Shown: positions 1 to 5,921 of the stretch, piece by piece
How the letters are laid out: every line of letters begins with the position of its first letter
Position numbering within the stretch: position 1 is the stretch's first letter
Assembly: GCA_900540095.1 (NCBI GenBank)
Contig: UQEO01000100.1
Span: forward strand, 1 to 5,921
Reading direction: 5' to 3'
Source of the DNA: an uncultured Collinsella sp.
GTDB taxonomy: Bacteria > Actinomycetota > Coriobacteriia > Coriobacteriales > Coriobacteriaceae
Length of the DNA: 5,921 bases
Made by a program: the position numbers and the translations under genes
Notes under the pieces: generated by a model
Seen by the model: only the letters and a program-made list of their open reading frames with translations
Databases searched by the model: none
What the model was told of the DNA's origin: nothing

Positions 1-1861
1 TGCCGCGGCGCTTGGTTCGGCGTCGGCTTCCGGCATGCCCCCCCCCTGCCGCTAGCAGCTCGTCGTGCGTGCCGCGCTCGATAATCTGGCCGTCGCGCAT
101 GACCAGAATGCAGTCGGCGTTGCGGATCGTCGACAGGCGGTGCGCCACCACAAAGCTTGTGCGGCCAGCCATGAGCTCGTCGAACGCCGCCTGCACCTGC
201 AGCTCGGTACGCGTATCGATGCTCGAGGTCGCCTCGTCCAGCAGTAGAATCGCCGGATCGGTGAGCATGACGCGCGCGATGCACAGCAGCTGTTTTTGAC
301 CCTGGCTAAACGTGCCGCCATCCTCGCCGATGACCGTATCGTAGCCGCCTGGCAGCTGCACGATAAACTTGTGCGCATGCGCGCGCTTGGCCGCCTCGAC
401 AACCTGTTCGCGCGTGGCATCGGGACAACCGTAGGCGATGTTTTCCGCCACCGTGCCCTCGAACAGCCAGGTGTCCTGCAGCACCATGCCAAAGGCGCGG
501 CGCAAACTCGCACGCGTATAGTCACGCGAGGAGCGACCATCGACCATGATGCGTCCGGCATCGATATCGTAAAAGCGCAGCAGCAGGTTGATGAGCGTCG
601 TCTTGCCGCAGCCCGTGGGGCCGACCAGGGCAAAGCGCATGCCGGGCTTGGCCTCGATGCAGATGTCCTGCAGCAGCTTGCGGTCGGTCACATAGCTAAA
701 GTCCACGTGTTCAAACGAAACCTCGCCCTTCGGGGCGGCAAGTTCCACGGCATCCGGCGCATCGGGTTCCTGCTCGCGCGCATCAAGCAGTGCAAACATG
801 CGGCGCGCCGAGGCATACGCCGTCTGGATCTGCGTAATGACGTTGGTGACCTCGTTGAACGGCTTGGTGTACTGGTTGGCATAGGACAGGAAGATCTGCA
901 CGCCGCCCACCGTAAGCGCCGCCGGCACGCCCGTGATCACGCCCACGCAGCCGATCACAGCGACCACGGCATAGATGATGTTATTGATAAAGCGCGTGCC
1001 GGGGTTGGAGAGCGAGCCCATAAACTGCGCGCGCTCGCCCGCGGTGTAGAGCTCGGCATTGAGGGCATCGAAGCGCTGCTGGGCGTTGGGACCATAGGCA
1101 AAGGCGTCGACAAGCTTTTGCTCGCCTACGTACTCCTCGATATGACCACCGAGCTGCCCTTGAATGCGCTGCTGAGCCGTAAAGCTCTTGTTGGAGAGCT
1201 TGGCAATAGCACCGGCAGCAAAGATGGAAAGCGGCGTGACGAGCACCACCACGAGCGTCATGGTCAGGTTAATGGAGAGCATAAACGCGAGCGTGCCAAC
1301 GATGGTGATAACACCGGTGAAGAGCTGCGTGAAGCCCTGCAGCAGGCCGTCACCAACCTGGTCGACGTCGTTGACCACGCGGCTCATGAGGTCGCCGTGG
1401 GCATGGCTGTCGATAAAGCTGAGCGGCATACGGCTGAGCTTGTCGCTCGCCTCCACGCGCATGTCGCGCACCGTTTCGTAGGACAGGCGGTTAACGCAAT
1501 AGCCCTGTAGCCACTGGAAGGCCGCGGCCCCCACCACGACGAGCGCGAGTTTGGTAACAAGCGGCAGCAGCGCGTCGAAGTCCACCTGCCCGGCGGCGAC
1601 GATAAGGTCGATGCCCTCGCCGATGAGAATGGGCGTATAGAGTTGCAAAATCACCGAGACGGCGGCACTCACAAACGACGCTACAAACGAAATGCGATGC
1701 GGGCGAACATAGCCCAGCAGGCGGCGGGTCACCGCACCCACGGGATAGCGCTCGGGATCGCCGGGCTGGCGCGGACCGTCGCCCAGGTCGTTGAGGTTAT
1801 CGTTACCGGACACGTTGGCCGTCATCGTGGCGACCGAACCGGAGGAAGTGTACGGATTCAT
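1..1861 (-). CDS. ABC exporter half-transporter, catalytic subunit of a heterodimer (3' end outside window)
   Basis: This is a fused membrane-plus-ATPase subunit of an ABC exporter, expected to pair in the cytoplasmic membrane with the product of the gene just upstream. I translated 620 codons, open to the window edge. Residues 1-45 are a polar N-terminal extension. A six-helix transmembrane domain follows (about 55-350), then the nucleotide-binding domain: Walker A GPTGCGKT with K420, Q-loop around Q462, signature FSQGQ (518-522), Walker B LLLDE with D542 and E543, D-loop SSID, and switch H574. The SQGQ signature is a known variant of the catalytic-side subunit in TM288-type exporters. The ATG lies directly after the upstream stop, with a perfect Shine-Dalgarno. 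The end is odd: after HDELLAAGG the usual FY-x-x-LY-x-SQF tail is missing, and a run of nine G leads into an Arg-rich sequence (see findings). Substrate is unknown; drugs, lipids or peptides are all possible. Confidence 0.96.
   Translation of the reverse strand, partial: MNPYTSSGSVATMTANVSGNDNLNDLGDGPRQPGDPERYPVGAVTRRLLGYVRPHRISFVASFVSAAVSVILQLYTPILIGEGIDLIVAAGQVDFDALLPLVTKLALVVVGAAAFQWLQGYCVNRLSYETVRDMRVEASDKLSRMPLSFIDSHAHGDLMSRVVNDVDQVGDGLLQGFTQLFTGVITIVGTLAFMLSINLTMTLVVVLVTPLSIFAAGAIAKLSNKSFTAQQRIQGQLGGHIEEYVGEQKLVDAFAYGPNAQQRFDALNAELYTAGERAQFMGSLSNPGTRFINNIIYAVVAVIGCVGVITGVPAALTVGGVQIFLSYANQYTKPFNEVTNVITQIQTAYASARRMFALLDAREQEPDAPDAVELAAPKGEVSFEHVDFSYVTDRKLLQDICIEAKPGMRFALVGPTGCGKTTLINLLLRFYDIDAGRIMVDGRSSRDYTRASLRRAFGMVLQDTWLFEGTVAENIAYGCPDATREQVVEAAKRAHAHKFIVQLPGGYDTVIGEDGGTFSQGQKQLLCIARVMLTDPAILLLDEATSSIDTRTELQVQAAFDELMAGRTSFVVAHRLSTIRNADCILVMRDGQIIERGTHDELLAAGGGHAGSRRRTKRRG
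38..46. repeat. Homopolymer of nine C (nine G in the coding strand)
   Basis: The run lies at codons 606-608 of the minus-strand ABC gene. Such tracts slip easily during replication and during sequencing. Its position just before a change in apparent reading frame makes it a candidate for an error, a frameshift mutation or a phase-variable switch. Confidence 0.85.
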
Positions 1862-3718
1862 TTAGCAGCCCTCCTTTGCGCAGACAGATGCGGGGACGGT
1901 CGGAGCGGACGCGGGCGTCGTGTTCCCCTGCTGGCCCTCGAGTTCCTCGCGGCGCAGCTGCGACTGGCAAATCTCGCGATAGAGCTGGCAGGTCGTGTAC
2001 AGCTCGTCATGCGTGCCCAGGCCCGCAACCGAGCCGTGGTCGAGTACGCAGATCATGTCGGCGTCGCGCACGGTCGAGACGCGCTGGCTCACAATGACGG
2101 TCGTGAGCGGCAGCCCGCCCTCGACGGCACCGCGCACGCTGCGCTCGCGAATGGCATGGCGAAGCGCCGCGTCGGTCTTAAAGTCGAGCGCCGACGCGGA
2201 GTCGTCCATGATCAGAACCTGCGGCGAGCCCACCAGGGCACGCGCGATGGTCAGGCGCTGGCGTTGGCCACCGCTGAAGTTCTTACCGCCCGCCTCGACC
2301 GGGGCATCGAGCCCCTGCGGCTTGTTGCGCACGAACTCGCTCGCTTGCGCCATATCGAGCGCTGCCCAGAGCTCCTCGTCGGTCGCCGACTCGTCACGCC
2401 AGGTCAGGTTGCTGCGGATTGTGCCGCTCACCAGCGATGCGCGCTGCGGAACGGTCGCGACCACATGGCGCAGCTGATCGAGCGGCCAGGTGCGCACGTC
2501 GGCGCCCATCACGCTCACGCTGCCGGTGCTCGCATCGTACAGGCGCGGGATGAGCGAGACGAGCGTGGACTTGCCGCTGCCCGTGCCGCCGATAATGCCG
2601 AGCGTTTTGCCCAGCGGCAGCTCCAGGGTCACATCGCTCACGGCATTTGCCGCGCCGGCGCCAAACGAGAAGCTCGCATGGTCAAAGCTCAGCGCAGGGA
2701 CCGGAACAGCGCCACCCGTCAGGTCGCTCGGCTCAGGCAGCGCGACCGGCTGGTTGCCCTCGTCAGCGATGCTCGGCACGCAATTGAGCACCTCGTTGAT
2801 GCGCGACGCGCTGGCGCTCGCCTTGGTAAAGACCACGACCAGGTTGGCGACGTACACGATGGAGGTGAGCGTCTGCGTCATGTAGTTGACAAACGCCATG
2901 ACCTGGCCCTGCGTGAGCTCGCCCACATTCACCTGGATGCCGCCCACCCACAGGATGGCGCACACGCCCAGGTTCATCACCAAAAACGTGACGGGGTTGA
3001 GAATCGACGAGAGCTTGCCCACCGCGATGGCGACATGCGCCTGATCGTCAGCCGCCTGGGCAAAACGCTCGCGCTCGTGATCCTCGCGCACAAACGCGCG
3101 GACCACACGAGCGCCCGAAAGCCCCTCGCGGCAAATGAGCGCAATGCGGTCGAGCTTTGCCTGCAGCTGCTTGTAGTACGGAATGCAGCGCGCCATGACA
3201 AACCAAAACACCAGGCCGATGGCGGGCGTGCAGATTAAAAAGATAATGCCGAGCTTAAGGTCGATGGCGAGGGCCGCAACCATGGAGCCCACCGCCAGGA
3301 AAGGCCAGCGGATAAGCATGCGCACGCCCAGCGCCACGGCGAGCTGCACCTGATTGACGTCGTTGGTGATGCGCGTGATGAGCGACGGCGTGCCAAAGCG
3401 ATCGAGCTCGGCATAGCTCAGCTTATTGATGTGCCCGTAGAGCGCGCCGCGAATATCGGTGCCCATGCCCTGTGAGGTGAGCGCCGCCATCTTTTGGCAA
3501 ACGAGCGTAAACGAGATGCCGATCACGGCCATGGCGCCAAGCAGCATACCGTAGTGGACGACGGCGTTGACATCGTGCGCACCGATGCCCTTGTCGATCA
3601 TCTGGGCAATCACGAGCGGCGTCAGCAGGTCAAAGATCACTTCGATCAACTTGCACGCAGGGCCAATCACCATATACCGGCGAAACTTACCACCAAAACG
3701 CCTGAGCAGCTCAATCAT
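1862..3718 (-). CDS. ABC exporter half-transporter, subunit with degenerate ATPase site
   Basis: This 618-residue protein has a six-helix transmembrane domain (about 15-300) followed by a nucleotide-binding domain. Motifs seen are Walker A GGTGSGKS (377-384, K383), Q-loop Q425, a canonical FSGGQ signature (481-485), and Walker B VLIMDD, in which D506 stands where the catalytic Glu should be. Gln (Q545, in IVSQRVSTV) replaces the switch His. This is the pattern of the TM287-like partner in heterodimeric exporters: its own ATP site is weak, but its intact signature completes the partner's active site. The C-terminal part VAGLGTHDELY...LYREICQSQL also fits that subfamily. A polar tail of about 30 residues with two Cys follows. 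I chose ATG at 3718 because a GGGAG Shine-Dalgarno lies 9 bases upstream; an in-frame TTG at 3751 would add 11 residues but has no clear binding site. It is first in the operon. Substrate is not predictable. Confidence 0.96.
   Translation of the reverse strand: MIELLRRFGGKFRRYMVIGPACKLIEVIFDLLTPLVIAQMIDKGIGAHDVNAVVHYGMLLGAMAVIGISFTLVCQKMAALTSQGMGTDIRGALYGHINKLSYAELDRFGTPSLITRITNDVNQVQLAVALGVRMLIRWPFLAVGSMVAALAIDLKLGIIFLICTPAIGLVFWFVMARCIPYYKQLQAKLDRIALICREGLSGARVVRAFVREDHERERFAQAADDQAHVAIAVGKLSSILNPVTFLVMNLGVCAILWVGGIQVNVGELTQGQVMAFVNYMTQTLTSIVYVANLVVVFTKASASASRINEVLNCVPSIADEGNQPVALPEPSDLTGGAVPVPALSFDHASFSFGAGAANAVSDVTLELPLGKTLGIIGGTGSGKSTLVSLIPRLYDASTGSVSVMGADVRTWPLDQLRHVVATVPQRASLVSGTIRSNLTWRDESATDEELWAALDMAQASEFVRNKPQGLDAPVEAGGKNFSGGQRQRLTIARALVGSPQVLIMDDSASALDFKTDAALRHAIRERSVRGAVEGGLPLTTVIVSQRVSTVRDADMICVLDHGSVAGLGTHDELYTTCQLYREICQSQLRREELEGQQGNTTPASAPTVPASVCAKEGC
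1870..1877 (-). promoter_or_regulatory. Ribosome binding site of the downstream ABC gene, inside the upstream gene
   Basis: The minus strand reads AAAGGAGG, then 8 bases, then ATG at 1861. The site is contained in the last codons (Lys-Glu-Gly) of the upstream ABC gene, whose TAA stop touches the ATG. Ribosomes ending on the first gene would be well placed to start the second, giving matched amounts of the two subunits. The coupling is inference; the site and spacing are seen directly. Confidence 0.9.
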
Positions 3719-3727
3719 GTATAGGCG

Positions 3728-3732
3728 CTCCC
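3728..3732 (-). promoter_or_regulatory. Ribosome binding site of the first ABC gene
   Basis: GGGAG on the minus strand, 9 bases before the ATG at 3718. It decides the start in favour of this ATG over the upstream TTG at 3751. The longer form would also place the start codon inside the probable operator. Confidence 0.75.
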
Positions 3733-3766
3733 TATCATCATTCACACTCAATCCGAATCATGATAG
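3732..3766. promoter_or_regulatory. Probable operator: 12-bp inverted repeat at the ABC promoter
   Basis: The arms CTATCATCATTC (3732-3743) and GAATCATGATAG (3755-3766) are reverse complements with one mismatch, separated by 11 bases. The right arm overlaps the proposed -10 box of the ABC operon and the left arm lies in its leader, a classic repressor position. MarR- and TetR-type regulators often control such exporters, but no regulator gene is in the window. Confidence 0.65.
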
Positions 3767-3792
3767 TACGGTGAGCCCAAAAGAAGCGTAAA
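3763..3792 (-). promoter_or_regulatory. Possible sigma-A-type promoter of the ABC operon
   Basis: On the minus strand, TTTACG (-35, 3792-3787) is followed by an 18-base spacer and TACTAT (-10, 3768-3763). Each box matches the consensus at four of six positions. It lies about 45 bases upstream of the ATG at 3718 and next to the inverted repeat, which supports the call. It is the best candidate in the region but not a strong one. Confidence 0.45.
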
Positions 3793-3867
3793 CAACTCGT
3801 CATTTCTAATGGGATTCGGTTTCCAAAGAAGCGGAGAGGCGCGCCCCCAGCCAGTGTCGGGTCGACC

Positions 3868-3898
3868 ACTTGGTATACTTGCATTAGTGCTACCAAGT
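3868..3898. promoter_or_regulatory. Probable operator: perfect 8-bp inverted repeat across the surface-gene promoter
   Basis: ACTTGGTA (3868-3875) and TACCAAGT (3891-3898) are perfect reverse complements separated by 15 bases. The left arm overlaps the extended -10, and the right arm falls just past the expected start of transcription. A dimeric repressor bound here would block RNA polymerase. The left arm would not be transcribed, so an RNA hairpin is unlikely. The regulator is unknown. Confidence 0.6.
3871..3879 (+). promoter_or_regulatory. Extended -10 promoter of the tandem surface-protein genes
   Basis: TGGTATACT is an extended -10 element (TG, one base, then TATACT, which matches TATAAT at five of six). 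No good -35 is seen 16-18 bases upstream, as is common for extended -10 promoters. Transcription would start near 3885, giving a leader of about 45 bases. It is the only promoter visible for both surface genes. Confidence 0.6.
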
Positions 3899-3918
3899 TA
3901 GTCGCCGACCCTTGAAAT

Positions 3919-3924
3919 GAGGTG
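3919..3924 (+). promoter_or_regulatory. Ribosome binding site of surface-protein gene 1
   Basis: GAGGTG lies 5 bases before the ATG at 3930. The surrounding leader is repeated exactly in front of the second gene. Confidence 0.85.
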
Positions 3925-3929
3925 CCGAG

Positions 3930-4997
3930 ATGAACGACATTCTCGCAAGAAGAGCAAGACGAGCAACTGTGGGCATCGCCCTTTCCGCGGCACTTGTCGC
4001 GGGAATCGCCCCCGTAACGGCGATCGCTGCAGAAACCAGCGCCCCCACCGGTGCGGCCGTTTCGCAGACGAGCGCCGCCAACGGCAATTCGGGCGCCCCG
4101 CAGACAGAAGACGCGGCCGCCGCAAAAGAAAAAGCGTATGCAGCCATGCAGGAAGCGCTCAAAAACCTCGAGGCCGCAAAAAACGCCGCAAGTCCCGAGA
4201 AAATTGCGAGATTCAATGATGACATTACCCGTTTTCAAGAGTACCGCGAAAAGATGGCGGCGCAAGCCGCCGAAGGGAGGGAACTCCTTCCCACCATGCA
4301 AGCGGACATCGATGCTGCCCAAGCCAAATACGACGGGGCCATCAACCGGGTAAGCGAGCTCCAGGCAGAATTAGAGAAGAAACATGAGATGCTTAAGACA
4401 CTCGAAGCACTCGGCTACGAGGAGTTTGTCGAAACTACTAAACAGCAAATAAAGCAGTTGCACAGTGAGATCATATCGGCAAAAACGCACGTAAACTATT
4501 GCGAAACGGAGCTCCGCGAGTTCCAGTACCGCCTCAGAAGAGAGGAAAGACGAGTTAATGACTGTGAACGTGCTGTAGAGAAATATAAAGCCGATATCGA
4601 CCGGTTCACAGCCTGGCGAGATGCGCTCCTCGACAATTTGAAAAAAGCGCAAACGGCCTATGACGACGCCTGCAAGGCATACGAAGAGGCAAAGGCCGCG
4701 GCAGACAAGGCCACCTCGCCCGAGATAACGCAACCCACCGAGACGACGCCTCCCTCCGGCTCGACGCAACCGGCCGAGACGACACAGCCCGCCAGCTCGA
4801 CCGCGACCGGCAAAGACACCGCACCGAGCTCCTCCAAGCAGGCGAACACGGGCAACGGCAAACAAGCGAATACGACCGCCGGCAAGCTCGCAAACACAGG
4901 CGACACAACGCCGAGCGCAATCGCACTAGCAGGAATCGCCGTCGCAGGACTCGGAATAACCGCCACAGCCACACGCCGCCTCAAGAACTCAAAATAG
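3930..4997 (+). CDS. Secreted coiled-coil surface protein with LPXTG-like anchor, copy 1
   Basis: This 355-residue protein is built as a wall-anchored surface protein; I do not recognise a named family. The signal peptide has a basic start (RRARR at 7-11), a hydrophobic core (14-27) and a likely cut near AIA-AE (after 33 or 34). A short polar segment leads into a long, Glu/Lys/Ala-rich helical coil (about 65-262). A Pro/Thr/Ser stalk follows (266-302) with QPTETT, QPAETT and QPASST repeats. Three 8-residue ANT(G/T) repeats come next, the last forming the sorting motif LANTG (320-324). A hydrophobic segment and the basic tail RRLKNSK end the protein. A sortase would link the Thr to the cell wall; no sortase gene is visible. 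Three Cys (191, 212, 248) lie in the coil. Start and binding site are clear. It is the first gene of a tandem pair, with only 28 bases before the next. Adhesion or a structural surface role is inference. Confidence 0.92.
   Translation: MNDILARRARRATVGIALSAALVAGIAPVTAIAAETSAPTGAAVSQTSAANGNSGAPQTEDAAAAKEKAYAAMQEALKNLEAAKNAASPEKIARFNDDITRFQEYREKMAAQAAEGRELLPTMQADIDAAQAKYDGAINRVSELQAELEKKHEMLKTLEALGYEEFVETTKQQIKQLHSEIISAKTHVNYCETELREFQYRLRREERRVNDCERAVEKYKADIDRFTAWRDALLDNLKKAQTAYDDACKAYEEAKAAADKATSPEITQPTETTPPSGSTQPAETTQPASSTATGKDTAPSSSKQANTGNGKQANTTAGKLANTGDTTPSAIALAGIAVAGLGITATATRRLKNSK
4378..4622 (+). other. Divergent, AT-richer core of surface gene 1
   Basis: Compared with copy 2 (about 5456-5658), this stretch has lost most of its DNA similarity, while the sequence on both sides is close. 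By my count 4381-4620 is about 47% GC, against about 72% at 4021-4080 and 4741-4800. It codes for the middle of the coil, including C191 and C212. Confidence 0.7.
4836..4907 (+). repeat. Three 24-bp repeats coding for ANT(G/T) motifs
   Basis: Three adjacent 24-base units at 4836, 4860 and 4884 encode KQANTGNG, KQANTTAG and KLANTGDT. Only the last has the Leu of a sorting motif and is followed by the membrane segment. The first two look like copies of the anchor motif pushed into the stalk. Copy 2 of the gene has the first two units at 5872-5919. Confidence 0.8.
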
Positions 4998-5014
4998 CCG
5001 CCGACCCTTGAAAT

Positions 5015-5020
5015 GAGGTG
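5015..5020 (+). promoter_or_regulatory. Ribosome binding site of surface-protein gene 2
   Basis: GAGGTG lies 5 bases before the ATG at 5026, in a leader duplicated from gene 1. The 28-base gap after the stop of gene 1 holds no promoter or terminator, so gene 2 probably depends on the transcript of gene 1. Confidence 0.85.
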
Positions 5021-5025
5021 CCGAG

Positions 5026-5921
5026 ATGAACGACATTCTCGCAAGAAGAGCAAGACGAGCAACCATGGGCATCGCCCTTTCCCTGGCACTTGCCGCGGGA
5101 ATCGCCCCCGTAACGGCGATCGCGGCAGAAACCAGCTCCCCCATCGATGCAGCTGCCTTGCAGACAGCGACCGCGAACTCGAGCGAAACCGCGACCACCG
5201 AAAAAGATAAAGCGTATGCAGCCATGCAGGAAGCGCTCAAAAACCTCGAAGCCGCAAAAGACGCCGCAAGTCCCGAGAAACTTGCGGAAATCGATGATGA
5301 CATTGCCGCATTTCAAGAACTCTACGACATGGTGGTGGCGGAAGCCGCCAAATGGAGGGTACCCCTTCCCGCCATGCAAGCGAACGTCGATGCAGCCCAA
5401 GCCAAATACGACGAGGCCCACAACCGGGTAAGCGAGCTTCAGGCAGAATTAAAAAAGGCATACGACAACGGAGATTACGCAGCTGCTCAACAGTTGCGTT
5501 CGGAGATCATGTCGGCAGAAAGGCAAGAAAAATCTTGCAAATCGGACCTTGACAGCTATCGGCGTAGGCTCGAGATCCAGGAAGGACAGGTTGAGCATTT
5601 CGAAAGTGCGGCGGAGGAAGCCAAAGCCCACATCGACGAGGACATAGCCAAGCGAAATGCGCTCCTTAGCGATTTGGAAAAGGCGCAAGCGGCCTATGAC
5701 GACGCCTGCAAGGCATACGAAGAGGCGAAAGCCGCGGCAGACAAGGCCGCCTCACCCGAGATAACGCAACCGACCGAGACGACGCCTCCCTCCAACTCAG
5801 CGCAACCGGCCGAGACGGCACAGCCCGCCAGCTCGCCCGCGACCGGCAAAGACGCCGCACCGAGCTCCTCCAAGCAGGCGAACACGGGCAACGGCAAGCA
5901 AGCGAATACGACCGCCGGCAA
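5026..5921 (+). CDS. Secreted coiled-coil surface protein, copy 2 (3' end outside window)
   Basis: This is a paralog of the gene just upstream, with 298 complete codons visible. It shows the same signal peptide with small changes (MGIALSLALAAG in the core), a shorter linker, a helical coil (about 58-243), a Pro/Thr/Ser stalk (246-282) and two of the ANT(G/T) repeats (283-298). The sequence stops where copy 1 reaches its LANTG motif, so the anchor is expected just outside but is not seen. The central coil differs strongly from copy 1 and lacks the equivalent of C212. Two Cys (171, 228) align with C191 and C248 of copy 1. No stop or frameshift is present in the visible part, so it appears intact. 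As for copy 1, no named family is recognised; a surface or adhesive role is inference from architecture. Confidence 0.9.
   Translation, partial: MNDILARRARRATMGIALSLALAAGIAPVTAIAAETSSPIDAAALQTATANSSETATTEKDKAYAAMQEALKNLEAAKDAASPEKLAEIDDDIAAFQELYDMVVAEAAKWRVPLPAMQANVDAAQAKYDEAHNRVSELQAELKKAYDNGDYAAAQQLRSEIMSAERQEKSCKSDLDSYRRRLEIQEGQVEHFESAAEEAKAHIDEDIAKRNALLSDLEKAQAAYDDACKAYEEAKAAADKAASPEITQPTETTPPSNSAQPAETAQPASSPATGKDAAPSSSKQANTGNGKQANTTAG

Larger units (their letters stand above)
3719..3929. other. Divergent intergenic region with both promoters, no gene seen
   Basis: This gap of about 210 bases separates the minus-strand ABC operon from the plus-strand surface-protein genes. The left end holds the ABC promoter, operator and binding site. 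The right end holds the promoter, operator and leader of the first surface gene. The middle (about 3793-3850) shows no convincing element, and the reading frames here are short or are extensions of shadow frames. No terminator is needed, since transcription diverges. Confidence 0.8.
3899..5921 (+). repeat. Tandem gene duplication, 1,096-bp unit
   Basis: Unit 1 runs 3899-4994 and unit 2 starts at 4995. Both begin with TAG plus the same leader; 3903-3967 and 4999-5063 are identical over 65 bases. Similarity continues through the signal peptide and first coil, falls in the middle, and returns in the last coil segment and stalk. Unit 2 is 18 bases shorter in the N-terminal linker and 42 bases shorter in the central coil. 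It is cut by the window edge. Confidence 0.92.

Noticed and set aside
52..633. Minus-strand frame of 193 codons in the ABC gene
   Set aside because: It is a shifted frame of the ATPase domain; the motifs read correctly only in the neighbouring frame.
296..1510. Long plus-strand frame of 404 codons
   Set aside because: It lies antisense to the ABC gene, whose motifs are certain. Its composition (His, Arg and Ala rich, no domain) is typical of the opposite strand of a GC-rich gene.
1643..3238. Long plus-strand frame of 531 codons
   Set aside because: It is antisense to the two ABC genes, has the same shadow composition, and crosses their junction. No binding site or recognisable motif.
3719..3751. 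Upstream TTG start for the first ABC gene
   Set aside because: It has no good binding site, adds a polar stretch, and would start inside the probable operator.
3753..3819. 7-base inverted repeat CCGAATC / GATTCGG with a 53-base gap
   Set aside because: Short arms and wide spacing are compatible with chance, and it does not align with either promoter.
3948..3965. Twin-arginine (Tat) signal in the surface proteins
   Set aside because: Arg pairs are present, but the rest of the Tat motif is missing and the protein is a plain coil with no cofactor; a Sec signal fits better.
3738..4322. Minus-strand frame of 194 codons, with a related one at 4981-5421
   Set aside because: Both are antisense to the surface genes. 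They resemble each other only because the genes underneath are duplicates.

Overview
The window most likely comes from a gut-type high-GC actinobacterium of the class Coriobacteriia (Collinsella-like). This rests on GC-rich codon use, the style of the paired ABC exporter, and LPXTG-like wall proteins ending in a LANTG-type motif. The assignment is inference; the window contains no rRNA or marker gene.

Left part (1-3718, minus strand): a two-gene operon for a heterodimeric type IV ABC exporter. The upstream gene (3718-1862) is the half with the degenerate ATPase site: Asp replaces the catalytic Glu, and Gln replaces the switch His. The downstream gene (1861 to beyond base 1) is the catalytic half, with an intact Walker B Glu and switch His but an SQGQ signature. 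The two sets of substitutions are complementary, as in the TM287/TM288 class. The genes abut (TAA directly followed by ATG), and a perfect Shine-Dalgarno lies inside the end of the first. At its extreme 3' end the downstream gene carries a run of nine G (nine C on the plus strand, 38-46), after which the reading frame looks wrong.

Middle (3719-3929): a divergent intergenic region of about 210 bp. It holds a probable promoter for each direction, and each promoter overlaps a separate inverted repeat that looks like an operator. No small gene is visible here.

Right part (3930-5921, plus strand): two tandem paralogous genes for secreted coiled-coil surface proteins. Each has a signal peptide, a long helical coil, a Pro/Thr/Ser-rich stalk and ANT(G/T) repeats; the complete first copy also has a LANTG sorting motif, a membrane segment and a basic tail. 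They arose by duplication of a 1,096-bp unit that includes the ribosome binding site but not the promoter. The ends of the paralogs are nearly the same while the central coil has diverged, and in copy 1 the core is clearly AT-richer. The second gene runs off the right edge just before its expected sorting signal, so the array could continue. The exporter and the surface proteins share only the divergent regulatory region; nothing in the sequence links their functions.
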